A stretch of 38,148 bases of DNA from Scytonema sp. UIC 10036 (GTDB lineage Bacteria > Cyanobacteriota > Cyanobacteriia > Cyanobacteriales > Nostocaceae): contig NZ_WJFC01000120.1 of assembly GCF_009725235.1 (NCBI RefSeq), positions 1 to 38,148 on the forward strand. The letters run 5' to 3'. How positions within the stretch are numbered: position 1 is the stretch's first letter; each line of letters begins with the position of its first letter. Of the stretch, positions 23,237 to 31,887 are shown in pieces. The notes beneath the pieces were generated by a model that had not been told where the DNA came from, made no database searches, and worked only from the letters and a program-made list of their open reading frames with translations. Made by a program: the position numbers and the translations under genes.

Positions 23237-24079
23237 CTACTCTTTCTTACCTGCTAAGCTTTCAGGACTAATATTGATGAGCGGTAAAGTACCATTACCA
23301 CTTATTACTGTTGGAAAACGTCCATCCCACTTCTCTATCGCCTGCTTTTGTAATAATTCAGGAGTCAAAGTTTGTCGTTGCAATCTTTGTGCTTCTGCTT
23401 GACCCCTAGCACGATTCACATCTGCTTGGGCTTCTTGAGTTGCTTTCTTAGCAATGAACTCTGCTTGTTTAGCTTCTTGTTCAGCTATTTGCTTTGCTTC
23501 AATAGCCCTACTAAATTCAGGAGAAAAAGCAAAATTGACTAAAGACACATCATCAACTATCAAACCATAAGCAGAAAGACGTTCTTTTAGATGATTATCA
23601 ATTTCTTCTTTCAGTTGCGTTCTGATAGTAATAATTTCTTCTGCCGTCTTTTTTGCTGTTGCGGCTTTCAACACTTCAGAAACAGCAGGAGTGATTATGC
23701 CAGTAATAATTTGTTCTTCATCACCTACTTGTTGATAGACTTTATTAACCCGTATTGGCTCAATATGCCAATTCACCGCAAGTTCTGTTGTGACTTTCTG
23801 TAGATCTTTGGAAGCAGCATCAGTATTAAAAGTATTTTGCCGAACTCTAACACTCAGTTTTTTAACTGTTGTAACAATCGGCATTATCGGGTGAATACCT
23901 TCATCTAACACCTGCTCTTGGACTTTTCCAAAATGCATGACAACACCCCTCTCACCTGCATTCACAATTGTGAAGGGACGGAACATCATCGCTAGAAGTA
24001 AGACAAATGCACCTCCTGCTAAAGAAAAACCCAATCTAAAATTATTGGCACTGGAGATTTGTCTGCTAATATTCTGCAT
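23237..24079 (-). CDS. Band 7 / SPFH (prohibitin-like) membrane protein
   Basis: A 280-aa prohibitin-type protein. One N-terminal membrane segment (about 16-33, LGFSLAGGAFVLLLAMMF) anchors it. The Band 7 domain follows (NAGERGVVMHFGKVQ through DVSLVNFAFSPEF), then a long Ala/Glu/Gln coiled coil (IEAKQIAEQEAKQAEFIAKK). Such proteins form rings on the membrane and often partner with FtsH proteases; here ftsH lies about 8 kb away, so no operon link is shown. A frame extends to a TTG at 24130; the ATG at 24079 places the membrane segment close to the start as in the family, so I chose it. Confidence 0.88.
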   Translation of the reverse strand: MQNISRQISSANNFRLGFSLAGGAFVLLLAMMFRPFTIVNAGERGVVMHFGKVQEQVLDEGIHPIMPIVTTVKKLSVRVRQNTFNTDAASKDLQKVTTELAVNWHIEPIRVNKVYQQVGDEEQIITGIITPAVSEVLKAATAKKTAEEIITIRTQLKEEIDNHLKERLSAYGLIVDDVSLVNFAFSPEFSRAIEAKQIAEQEAKQAEFIAKKATQEAQADVNRARGQAEAQRLQRQTLTPELLQKQAIEKWDGRFPTVISGNGTLPLINISPESLAGKKE

Positions 24080-24244
24080 ACAGTTAATAGAATTTAATAA
24101 ATTAAGCACCCGTAGAGTACACACAGTCAAACCTAAAGGTGGTTTTGTTATTCGAGTTTACTCTAGGAGAAAAACTCTTTAATATAGATACACCCCAAAC
24201 CAAAGAATTTATGAAATATAATTGATAAACTCAAGTTTTAGTCT

Positions 24245-24913
24245 ATGAAGATTTATCAACGTCATCCCTGGCCTACTACGGTAGATGAAGCCATAAAAAT
24301 ACAAGAACAACTCCAGTCTGAAGTGATTACTGAAGATAATCTCAAGCAACCTTTGCAATATGTTGCTGGTGTTGATATGGGTTTTGAAGAAGATGGTGCG
24401 ATTAGCCGTGCTGCTGTAGCAGTGCTGAGTTTTCCTGATTTACAGTTACAGGAGACAAGCATTGCACGACGTCCTACAACCTTTCCCTATATTCCTGGCT
24501 TCCTTTCATTTCGCGAAATACCCGCTGTTTTGGACGCTTTGGAAAAAATTCAAACAACACCAGATATTATCCTGTGTGATGGACAGGGAATCGCCCATCC
24601 TCGCAGGTTTGGTATAGCTTGTCATTTAGGCTTAATTATAGATATGCCTACGATTGGTGTTGCGAAATCGTTACTTATTGGCAAGCATGAAGAGTTACCA
24701 GAAACACGAGGGAGCTGGCAACCATTAATACATAAAGGAGAAACTGTGGGAGCCGTTTTACGAACGCGTACAGGAGTTAAACCCGTATATGTATCTAGCG
24801 GTCATAGAGTGAGTTTACCTACGGCAATTGATTATGCCTTGCGTTGTACCACAAAGTATAGGTTGCCAGAAACAACTCGCTTTGCTGATAAACTAGCGTC
24901 TTCTAAAAACTAG
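24245..24913 (+). CDS. nfi: Endonuclease V (deoxyinosine 3'-endonuclease)
   Basis: Endonuclease V cuts DNA one bond 3' to deoxyinosine, starting repair of deaminated adenine. The 222-aa protein has the family's catalytic set: D44 in VDMGF, Y82 and E91 in the wedge [11 protein letters not shown]112 in [13 protein letters not shown] and K141 in GVAKS. These are numbered one or two above the Thermotoga enzyme. Length is normal and it is cytosolic. It diverges from the SPFH gene, with a 165-base shared upstream region. A truncated copy of the 30-bp inverted repeat follows its stop. Confidence 0.95.
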   Translation: MKIYQRHPWPTTVDEAIKIQEQLQSEVITEDNLKQPLQYVAGVDMGFEEDGAISRAAVAVLSFPDLQLQETSIARRPTTFPYIPGFLSFREIPAVLDALEKIQTTPDIILCDGQGIAHPRRFGIACHLGLIIDMPTIGVAKSLLIGKHEELPETRGSWQPLIHKGETVGAVLRTRTGVKPVYVSSGHRVSLPTAIDYALRCTTKYRLPETTRFADKLASSKN

Positions 24914-24940
24914 AGGTTCTAGCCAATAGTCAAATTGAAC

Positions 24941-24991
24941 GTAGGTTGGGTTGAGGAACGAAACCCAACATTTATCAGCATTTGTTAGGTA
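24941..24991. repeat. Partial copy of the 30-bp inverted repeat element
   Basis: The first arm (GTAGGTTGGGTTGAGGAACG onward, 24941-24970) and the spacer are almost identical to the element at 19650-19721. The second arm has decayed after TTTGTTAGG. Confidence 0.85.
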
Positions 24992-25011
24992 ACGCTATTA
25001 TCGATATCATC

Positions 25012-25206
25012 CTATGAATCAAATTTATCAAAGCGATAAAAGTTAATTGTGTTATCAGCAATTGAGAACTGATGCCCATCTTTATTGAGAAAATAGTAAC
25101 GTCCAGCCTTAAACCCTGTAAATTTTACTACCAATTTATATCCATTAAGAAATTCGACCTTATAGATTTCGCCAACCTTAAGTGAATTCGGCTGTATCGG
25201 TTCCAT
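25012..25206 (-). CDS. Hypothetical small protein, beta-rich
   Basis: A 64-aa protein from the ATG at 25206 (MEPIQPNSLKVGEIYKVE); the frame extends 8 codons to a TTG at 25230. Strands alternate with turns (YKVEFLNGYKLVVKFTGFK, GRYYFLNKDG), as in a small SH3-like or beta-barrel fold. I do not recognise it. There is no clear Shine-Dalgarno, but the composition looks protein-like. Confidence 0.5.
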   Translation of the reverse strand: MEPIQPNSLKVGEIYKVEFLNGYKLVVKFTGFKAGRYYFLNKDGHQFSIADNTINFYRFDKFDS

Positions 25207-25659
25207 ATGATAACAAAGTTTATCGTTCAATAACCATAATATTTACACTCAAATTATTTTAGATGACTGCTGCAATTCTGCTTGCTGTTGAACAAATTAT
25301 TTTTGAACTGTTGCTGTTCTGTTTGTGCTTTAACGTAAGCGAACACACTATCACCCAATGAGATACTTTCTGCACCCTTAACCTCCACAAATTACCGCAA
25401 CAGTTTATTCAGTAAAGTTGTTAAACATAATGATTACCGATTACCTCGTTAAATTTACTGAATTAAAGTCAACAGCACGGTGGCGATCGCGTTTCCTCAG
25501 CTTCAGTTTGAGTTATGTTACGAAACATTCATAAAGCGTTGCTCCTTATCTTAAATACTAAGCTGACTTTCTAGCACCAGTTGTTTACTTCAATAAATCG
25601 TGTTAGGAATTGCACAGCGAGGAATTGAAGTTATTGATTGATATTACGGTATTCCAAAG
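25207..25659. other. Intergenic region before the FHA genes
   Basis: No gene, repeat block or terminator is evident in about 450 bases. One HIP1 octamer (GCGATCGC) lies near 25484. The promoter of the FHA gene pair should be here, but I cannot identify it. Confidence 0.5.
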
Positions 25660-26304
25660 ATGAACTCACTCACTTTACAGTGGCAAGATGCAGGAAAAGA
25701 CAGAACTCAGAAAATATACGAACAACAACAAAGTAAAAATCAAGGCACTGTTCGTATTGGTCGCGATCCAGCTCGGTGTGACATTGTACTGAATCATCCT
25801 ACTGTATCAGGGTTGCATATTGAAATTTACTTTCATTCACAACAGCAATGTTTTTTGATTAGAAATTTGCGAGAACAGAATCCCCCACTTGTCGATGGAC
25901 GGCAACTAGTTGAAGGTACATTAAGACTGAATCAAGGCAGTACTATTTATTTAGGGCAACAACAACTCCACGTAACTGCCGTTTCTATCTCCTCAACTAG
26001 CAATGTTCCAGAAACACTTTTAGCCCCACCAAAACCACAAGCAGTAAATTCTCAACCTGTTACACCAGCTGTAGGGCAAGGACAATATCGCCCCCACCAA
26101 CCTACACCTCCTGTCAGGCAACAACCAGTTGTACAAGGACACCACCATTATTCACCGACTCCACCCGTACAGCAGGGAGTTTACGGTTTGCAGTGTCCCA
26201 AATGTTATAAAGTCTCTTCCTCAGAACATTTACAAGTCGGTTGTCCTTGGTGTGGAACATCTTTAGCCGCAGCAATGAGTGTTTTAGTCCCACCTGGTAT
26301 TTAG
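25660..26304 (+). CDS. FHA domain protein with C-terminal zinc ribbon
   Basis: A 214-aa protein. Residues 5-110 form an FHA domain, a phosphothreonine-binding fold: G34-R35-D36 (IGRDPARCD), S50 and H53 (SGLHIEI). The usual Asn-Gly turn is replaced by NPPLVDG, so binding may be weaker than normal. A Pro/Gln-rich linker (115-180) leads to a zinc ribbon with pairs CPKC and CPWC near the C-terminus. It probably recognises phosphorylated partners of a Ser/Thr kinase; no kinase is in the window. It precedes a second FHA gene by 129 bases, with a GGGAGACAA repeat between. Confidence 0.88.
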   Translation: MNSLTLQWQDAGKDRTQKIYEQQQSKNQGTVRIGRDPARCDIVLNHPTVSGLHIEIYFHSQQQCFLIRNLREQNPPLVDGRQLVEGTLRLNQGSTIYLGQQQLHVTAVSISSTSNVPETLLAPPKPQAVNSQPVTPAVGQGQYRPHQPTPPVRQQPVVQGHHHYSPTPPVQQGVYGLQCPKCYKVSSSEHLQVGCPWCGTSLAAAMSVLVPPGI

Positions 26305-26307
26305 GGA

Positions 26308-26374
26308 AAGGAGGACAAGGGAGACAAGGGAGACAGGGAGACAAGGGAGACAAGGGAGACAAGGAGGATAAGGA
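26308..26374. repeat. GGGAGACAA repeat, one-sided
   Basis: About seven units of GGGAGACAA or GGAGGACAA lie between the two FHA genes. It is the same purine-rich repeat as the left arm at 16808-16900, here without the complementary arm. Confidence 0.85.
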
Positions 26375-26433
26375 GAATTTTTGGTTGTATAGTTTATAAC
26401 TAAATAATTATTTGTTAGATTAATTATTCACTA

Positions 26434-28395
26434 ATGCCTAATAATTTACAAATTCAACTAACATGGGACGATCCCACAACAGGGGAACGACGAGAACCTC
26501 GTTTAAATGGGCCGATTGCTCTTGGTCGTGATTTTGCTGCCTTACCTGCTCAACTCCAGGGGCGTCCTGTTGCTCGCATGCTGCTGAATAGCAGTCAAGT
26601 TTCTCGTTTCCATGTCCTGATTGATTGGGAACAAAATCAGTTGGTGGTGACTGACCAAAACAGTACTAATGGTACTGTTGTGAACGAGCAGCGTCAGACA
26701 CGCAGCGTTCTTGCCAGTGGCGATACCGTGCAAATCGGTCCATACATAATTACTGTAACCCTTGCTGTTGCTGGCACACCTGCACCTACTCCTACCGTTC
26801 ACTCCGCTATCCAGTTCAACCCCAATACCAATCTCCCAGACCCCACCCTACCTGCTTCCCAACCTGCAACACCATTAGGTAGCAATTTTCCACCCTCTGT
26901 ATTTCACGAAGAACTCGTGCCCGTGCAAGCACTACACGCAACGGGATTACCAGTAAGTGAGAGCGATTATCTTGCGGTTGGGGCTGGGCTAGGTAGCTAT
27001 ATATGGGTAGATTTATTGAGAATGTCTGGTGTTGGCAGTGAGAATATTGTGGCTTTGGGCTTGGAAAAAGAACCGTATGCCCGATACAAACGCCTTTGCT
27101 TGAATTCCCAAATTCCCTTGCACGAACGTTTGCGTTCAAATTCCGATTCTTGCCCTGATAATATTTGGGGTTGGCCTAGTTATGCGTTACGAGAAGCATG
27201 GCATGATTTTTCTCAAGGGAAATTAGACCAATCTTTTCGCTATTTGTGGCAAGTTTTTAATGAGCCAACTTTTGCCGAAACTTATACACCCCGTGCGAGA
27301 AATGTCTTTGATTCGATAGGCAGAGAAGCGAAACGCATAGGCTGGGATAAGATTTACCGTTACGGACGGATACGGGCAATTCGTAAAACGGATGACGGTA
27401 GATATTGCGTAGCTTATTCCCAAGGACCGGGAAGCCATGCTTTTCATGTAGCTCGCTATCTGCACTTGGCAACTGGTTATCCAGCTATTCAGTTTCTCCC
27501 TGATTTGCAAGCTTATCGTGAGAATTATCAAGATTCTAAGTCTGTTGTCAATGCTTACGAAGAACACAACCACATTTACGAGCAACTGGAAAAACAAGGT
27601 GGAAAAGTCTTGCTGCGGGGACGGGGAATTGTGGCTTCCAGAATTGTACAGCGTATTTATGAAGCACGTCGGCGCAATCGTAATATTACAGTTTTACACT
27701 TGATGCGATCGCCCAAACCAAAGGGCAATAGATATGAGAAAGCACAGCGTCTTGTTAAGAACCATTACGAATACCAACCGTTCAATTGGCCCAAAGCCTG
27801 TTGGGGTGGCGAACTCCGCGCCGTGTTAGAAAAAGCTAGTCCCGACGAACGCAAGCGCTTGCTAGCAGATTGGGGTGGAACGACCACAGCAGATCGTCAT
27901 GACTGGCAACGTATTACTGAAGAAGGATTACGAGAAGGTTGGTATAAGATTGAATTCGGTGAAGTGGAAAAAGTCGAACGTGATGCTCAGAGTCGTCCAG
28001 TGACCTACATTCAAGAAAAAGGTTTTGGGCAAATGACGTTAGAAGCCGACTTTATTGTTGATGCCACTGGGTTAGATGCCAAAGTGGAACTCAACCCCCT
28101 TTTGGCAGATTTAGTGAAACATTACAACTTGCCGTTGAACCATCTGGGAAGGTTATCTGTGGCAAATAATTTTGAAGTTGTGGAAATGCGTAATGGGAAA
28201 GGTCAAATCTATGCGGCTGGGGCAATTACCTTAGGTGGTCCCTATGCAGCTGTTGATAGCTTCCTGGGATTGCAATATGCTTGCTTGTGTGCTGTTGATG
28301 GTCTTGCTGCTGCTCGTGCGCCCAGAGTCAAGCGATTGAATGCCATGAGTTCTTTTGGCAATTGGTTAAAGTGGGTATTTAACCAGTCACCGTAG
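26434..28395 (+). CDS. FHA domain fused to a two-Rossmann flavoprotein
   Basis: A 653-aa fusion. Residues 1-112 are a complete FHA domain (GRD 31-33, SRFH 57-60, NSTNGT 76-81). A Pro/Ala/Thr linker (112-160) follows, then an oxidoreductase-like region. That region has a dinucleotide loop VGAGLGSYIW (182-191), a first ATG motif (HLATGYP), a second Rossmann loop (KVLLRGRGIVASRIV, 391-405) followed by a basic RRRNRN stretch, a second ATG motif (FIVDATGLD), and a C-terminal YAAGAITLGGPYAAVDS segment. This layout suggests an FAD/NADPH enzyme of the flavin-monooxygenase or N-hydroxylase type, but the first glycine loop is GxGxG and the substrate is unknown. Redox activity gated by phosphothreonine binding is inference. 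It is plus strand, between another FHA gene and an SGNH hydrolase. Confidence 0.82.
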   Translation: MPNNLQIQLTWDDPTTGERREPRLNGPIALGRDFAALPAQLQGRPVARMLLNSSQVSRFHVLIDWEQNQLVVTDQNSTNGTVVNEQRQTRSVLASGDTVQIGPYIITVTLAVAGTPAPTPTVHSAIQFNPNTNLPDPTLPASQPATPLGSNFPPSVFHEELVPVQALHATGLPVSESDYLAVGAGLGSYIWVDLLRMSGVGSENIVALGLEKEPYARYKRLCLNSQIPLHERLRSNSDSCPDNIWGWPSYALREAWHDFSQGKLDQSFRYLWQVFNEPTFAETYTPRARNVFDSIGREAKRIGWDKIYRYGRIRAIRKTDDGRYCVAYSQGPGSHAFHVARYLHLATGYPAIQFLPDLQAYRENYQDSKSVVNAYEEHNHIYEQLEKQGGKVLLRGRGIVASRIVQRIYEARRRNRNITVLHLMRSPKPKGNRYEKAQRLVKNHYEYQPFNWPKACWGGELRAVLEKASPDERKRLLADWGGTTTADRHDWQRITEEGLREGWYKIEFGEVEKVERDAQSRPVTYIQEKGFGQMTLEADFIVDATGLDAKVELNPLLADLVKHYNLPLNHLGRLSVANNFEVVEMRNGKGQIYAAGAITLGGPYAAVDSFLGLQYACLCAVDGLAAARAPRVKRLNAMSSFGNWLKWVFNQSP

Positions 28396-28580
28396 GAGAA
28401 TTTGCATCGAACACGTAAGTACTTTGTCACTCAATTTTTAAAGAATTGTAAAGTTTGTACCAAAAAATCAGTAGTTATTATGAAGCTACTACAGAAAACT
28501 ATAGAAAAATTGTCAGGATAACCATTAATGGTATAGAACTGTATAGAATTCTATAGAGATATAAAATGTAAAATTTTAAG

Positions 28581-29303
28581 ATGCAGATATTTAAAGCACC
28601 TTCCCCAATGCATCTGTCAGTGGTACCAAAACTCTGTCAGCCCCTAAAAATAGTGGCGTTAGGAGATAGTTTAGTTTATGGATTTGGCGATCCAGAAGGA
28701 GGCGGCTGGGTTGAGCGACTGCGGCGGAGTTGGATGTCACCTGATAGTCCTGGTCACGTTCTTTATAATCTAGGAGTGCGGGGCGATCGCACCCAGCAAG
28801 TAGCCCACAGATTGGAAGCTGAGTTTCGCCATCGAGGCGAACTGCGAAACCAGGTTCCCGACTTGATTATTTTATCGGTAGGAGTTAATGATTCAGCGCG
28901 GTTAAGTCGTCCTAATGGAAGAAATTTTACGGACTTTGCCGTTTTTGAATCAGAAATCGCAGCTTTACTTGACCGAGCACACCAACTATGCCCGGTCTTA
29001 TTTGTTGGCATGATGCCAGTCGATGAAGCTAAGATGCCCTTTCTTGATTGCTTCTACTTCAATCATGCCGATCAACACCGTTACAAAGAAGCTACTAAAG
29101 TTGCTTGTGCTAAACGGGGTATTCCCTATCTCGATATTTTTGAGCAATGGATGGAACAAGGTGAAGCTTGGAGGCTTAAGCGAGTAAGTGCTGATGGTCT
29201 CCATCCTAATACTTTAGGATATAAAACCTTGTTAGAAGATGTTGTGGGTTGGGAAGCAATGAGTGAGTACAATTCTATTGCCGATTGCCAACTTGCTCGT
29301 TAA
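28581..29303 (+). CDS. SGNH/GDSL-family hydrolase
   Basis: A 240-aa esterase or lipase-type hydrolase. The four blocks are present: S30 in ALGDSLVYG, G68 in GVRGDRTQQ, N103 in SVGVNDSAR, and D205/H208 in DGLHPN. These make the Ser-His-Asp triad and oxyanion hole, acting on an ester or acyl group that cannot be named from sequence. No clear signal peptide, so probably cytosolic. It follows the FHA-flavoprotein by 185 bases on the same strand, which may or may not mean shared expression. A partial 30-bp-element copy follows. Confidence 0.88.
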   Translation: MQIFKAPSPMHLSVVPKLCQPLKIVALGDSLVYGFGDPEGGGWVERLRRSWMSPDSPGHVLYNLGVRGDRTQQVAHRLEAEFRHRGELRNQVPDLIILSVGVNDSARLSRPNGRNFTDFAVFESEIAALLDRAHQLCPVLFVGMMPVDEAKMPFLDCFYFNHADQHRYKEATKVACAKRGIPYLDIFEQWMEQGEAWRLKRVSADGLHPNTLGYKTLLEDVVGWEAMSEYNSIADCQLAR

Positions 29304-29354
29304 TAAAAGTATAATTTCAAGACTGCTTGGGTTTTGCTACAAATTTCAAACCGT

Positions 29355-29404
29355 GTAGGTTGGGTTGAGGAACGAAACCCAACTCATACAAAGATTTGTT
29401 GGGT
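29355..29404. repeat. Partial copy of the 30-bp inverted repeat element
   Basis: First arm 29355-29383 is identical to the element at 19650. The spacer differs and only TTGTTGGGT of the second arm remains. Confidence 0.85.
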
Positions 29405-29467
29405 AAAGATTTTTTTTGAATTCAAACATACAATAGACTTCTTGCAAAAATCAAGAAAATGAATAAT

Positions 29468-29491
29468 GAACCGCAGATGCACGCAGATGAA
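29468..29491. repeat. CATCTGCG dispersed repeat
   Basis: CCGCAGATGCACGCAGATGA is the opposite-strand match of the sequence near 1626-1645, a short repeat found between genes of many cyanobacteria. Confidence 0.6.
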
Positions 29492-29557
29492 ATGTGCTTA
29501 AAGAGTAGTTAACTTGGTGAAAATAAAAATCTAGCCTTCGCAAAGGTACTTCTCAGC

Positions 29558-29992
29558 ATGGCAAAATTTCTTCAGGATTACATGTGGCAGGACAGTATTT
29601 TTGCCATTAAGCTCAGTTGTGAAGCCAGCAATTTTAAGGCTTTTTATAGTCAGTTGCATGAAGAGCTACCTCAAACATCGAAAGAAACCAGGAGGCGTAA
29701 TGCAGGCACAATTGTGCGGCGATTTTTCCCAGAGAGAAGTCTTAAGCAAGCGACGCGACTGACGTGGCGTAGCTACGAGGATGAAAAACTGTTGCAGCAT
29801 TTGATGCGGTATCAGTTCTTGGTAAGCGAGCCAGTTATTGCGGACTTCGCCGCCAAACTTTACGTTCTAAACAGCGAACCAGGCGATCGCCTAGAGTTTA
29901 GGGAGTTGGCTGACTCTTTTCTTCAACAAAATATTAACAACCGAACTATTTTGCAACAACTCCAAAAAGTAGCAATTAAAACGTTAAGCTGA
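29558..29992 (+). CDS. Hypothetical protein, weak resemblance to BrxA (DUF1819)
   Basis: A 144-aa helical, soluble protein that I do not firmly recognise. The pattern ETRRRNAGTIVRRFF, LLQHLMRYQFLVSEPVIADF and LEFRELADSFLQQ recalls the DUF1819/BrxA family of phage-defence BREX loci: an arginine-rich helix, a block where a run of helices precedes a conserved F, then an acidic segment before a final F. No other BREX gene is in the window and the protein is shorter than typical BrxA, so the assignment is tentative. The ATG at 29558 lacks a strong Shine-Dalgarno. Confidence 0.6.
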   Translation: MAKFLQDYMWQDSIFAIKLSCEASNFKAFYSQLHEELPQTSKETRRRNAGTIVRRFFPERSLKQATRLTWRSYEDEKLLQHLMRYQFLVSEPVIADFAAKLYVLNSEPGDRLEFRELADSFLQQNINNRTILQQLQKVAIKTLS

Positions 29993-30097
29993 CATCTTGC
30001 ACCTTCTCAATCAGGAAACGTGGGCAGTGCCCACCCTAGGAAAAAATCAAATAAGATTGCTATAGAATTCTTGCTTCCAAACATTTGATTGTTTATT

Positions 30098-30523
30098 ATG
30101 ACTCCTACTTTATTTGGTCGCTGGCAAACTCGATTGTTATTACTTGCTACTGTAGGCGTGGTAGTATCTATACCATTTAGGATTGGTTGGGTAGGTTCTT
30201 ATCCCAGTGCGGCTTATTTTTGGATACTAGCTTATGTTGCTCTCTTTGGTTTGGGATGGGATCTTGTATACGACCAAATTCAAAAGTACCGTTGGGATCG
30301 AGATTGGCCTGCTGCATATCAACTCTTTGCTGGTATCTGGGAAATGATATTTATATGGTTAGTAGTAGGTGTCTTTCGCATTCTACCTATACCCAACTAT
30401 CCACCGATAGGTGTGTTTTTACAGCATTACAGTGTTGTGTGGTTAGCAGTTTTTATTGTTTCGCAAAGTCTGATGCGGATAATCTTTGTCCGTTGGCGCT
30501 TCCATGGTGGACAGTGGTTGTAA
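30098..30523 (+). CDS. Small four-helix membrane protein, unknown function
   Basis: A 141-aa protein from the ATG at 30098 (a TTG at 30089 adds three residues). Four hydrophobic segments are visible: LLLLATVGVVVSIPF, YFWILAYVALFGLGW, IWEMIFIWLVVGVFRIL and VVWLAVFIVSQSLMRII. It is rich in Trp, and its loops are short. I do not recognise a named family. It is convergent with the VCBS gene, with two hairpins between. Confidence 0.7.
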   Translation: MTPTLFGRWQTRLLLLATVGVVVSIPFRIGWVGSYPSAAYFWILAYVALFGLGWDLVYDQIQKYRWDRDWPAAYQLFAGIWEMIFIWLVVGVFRILPIPNYPPIGVFLQHYSVVWLAVFIVSQSLMRIIFVRWRFHGGQWL

Positions 30524-30570
30524 AGCGTTGGCGAGAGAATTTCAATGTTTTTAGTTTTACCCCACCCTAA

Positions 30571-30640
30571 CCCTCCCCTTGCTAAGGGGAGGGAACTGAA
30601 TTTTCCATTTCCCCCCTTTATAAGGGGGGATTAAGGGGGG
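30571..30640. terminator. Pair of GC-rich hairpins between convergent genes
   Basis: Hairpin one is CCCTCCCCTT, GCT, AAGGGGAGGG (30571-30593). Hairpin two is CCCCCCTTTA with TAAGGGGGG (30611-30629), followed by another AAGGGGGG. They separate the membrane protein from the VCBS gene and likely end transcription from both sides. The second is a common cyanobacterial repeat, also seen at 20603-20630. Confidence 0.55.
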
Positions 30641-30645
30641 TAATA

Positions 30646-31887
30646 CTATGCGGTATACCATTCAGGAGAAAGTGGTTCTACAGGAGATTCGCTATAGGTA
30701 GTACCATCCATTGTCCAAACCTTGTTCTCCCCTGTTTGATAATTCCGCCAGAAGATGTCAGATTTGCCATCTCCATTAACATCAGAAATACTAGCTTTCC
30801 AAGCAGCACCAGGGCTTTGAGGTTGTAGAGCAACATCACTGATGACGGTTGCACCATCCATTATCCAAACTTTATTCTCACCTGTTTCTTCGTTGTACCA
30901 GAAGACATCGGTGTTGCCATTGCCGTCAAAATCACCAATCTGAGACTTCCAACCAGAACCAGTGAGTGTAGGTAAGGCAGCATCAGCGACAACATTTCCA
31001 TCATCAAATAGCCAAACTTTGTTCTCTCCGGTTGCAGTATTGCGCCAAACAATATCAGTCTCAAAAGTTTGAAGACCAAAGTTAAAATCACCAAAGCTAG
31101 CAATTTGCCATTCTGTACCTAGAGTAGGCGCTATGGATGCAGAAGCAGTTGTACCATTCATCAACCAAATGATATTCTCGCCAGTTGCATTGTTTCGCCA
31201 CAGAATATCTGTATTGGTATCACCATTGAAAAAGCCTGCTTTGGCTGTCCAATTTGTATCAAATGTATCTAAAGCTGCTTCAGATATAACACTAGTCCCA
31301 TCCATCAACCAAGCTTTGTTTTCGCCTGTTTGAGTATTGCGCCAGAAGATATCAGTTTTGCTGTCACCGTTAAAATCAACAAGGGTAGGACTCCATCCAC
31401 CAGTTAAAGGAGTGAGAGGAGCTTCGGAGACAATTGTTGTTCCATCCATAACCCAAATCGTGCTTTCGCCTGTCTGAGTATTGTGTATGAGAAGATCTGT
31501 TTTGTTATCAGCATTGAAATCAGCAATATTCAATGTTGAGCCAGGAGCTAATGTTTTAAGAGAGGCTTGAGCAAGAATATTGCTACCATCCATTAACCAA
31601 AGAGCGGTTTCTCCAGTTTGAGTGTTATACCAAAGCTTATCGTTCTTCCCATCACCATTAAAATCAGCAAAAATTGCAGAACTAGTCATGAGGGGATTGG
31701 AGTTTTTTGATGGAGTAAGAATGTTATCAGGTATTAATCCTGATTCTAAAGATGATTCTGAAGAACCAGAATAAGAACTCTGAGTACTTAAATCTCCAAC
31801 GTATGATTGAGTAGTTAATCTATCATCAAGAGGGGATGGATTAGAAGAAATATTTGTTTGGATATTTGTATTGAGAGATTCCGGCAT
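30646..31887 (-). CDS. VCBS/FG-GAP repeat protein, probable seven-bladed propeller
   Basis: A 413-aa protein whose residues from about 72 to 410 are seven repeats of about 48 residues. Each begins with a calcium-loop-like DFNGDGKTD and continues WRNTQTGENKVWLMDGT. Loop Asp residues are well kept except in repeat five (DFNFGLQTFETD), which has a changed and longer loop. Seven blades would close a beta propeller, as in FG-GAP proteins. The first 70 residues are Ser/Thr/Asn-rich and disordered-looking. There is no signal peptide, so if exported it uses another route. Function (adhesion, binding or enzyme) is unknown. Confidence 0.85.
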   Translation of the reverse strand: MPESLNTNIQTNISSNPSPLDDRLTTQSYVGDLSTQSSYSGSSESSLESGLIPDNILTPSKNSNPLMTSSAIFADFNGDGKNDKLWYNTQTGETALWLMDGSNILAQASLKTLAPGSTLNIADFNADNKTDLLIHNTQTGESTIWVMDGTTIVSEAPLTPLTGGWSPTLVDFNGDSKTDIFWRNTQTGENKAWLMDGTSVISEAALDTFDTNWTAKAGFFNGDTNTDILWRNNATGENIIWLMNGTTASASIAPTLGTEWQIASFGDFNFGLQTFETDIVWRNTATGENKVWLFDDGNVVADAALPTLTGSGWKSQIGDFDGNGNTDVFWYNEETGENKVWIMDGATVISDVALQPQSPGAAWKASISDVNGDGKSDIFWRNYQTGENKVWTMDGTTYSESPVEPLSPEWYTA

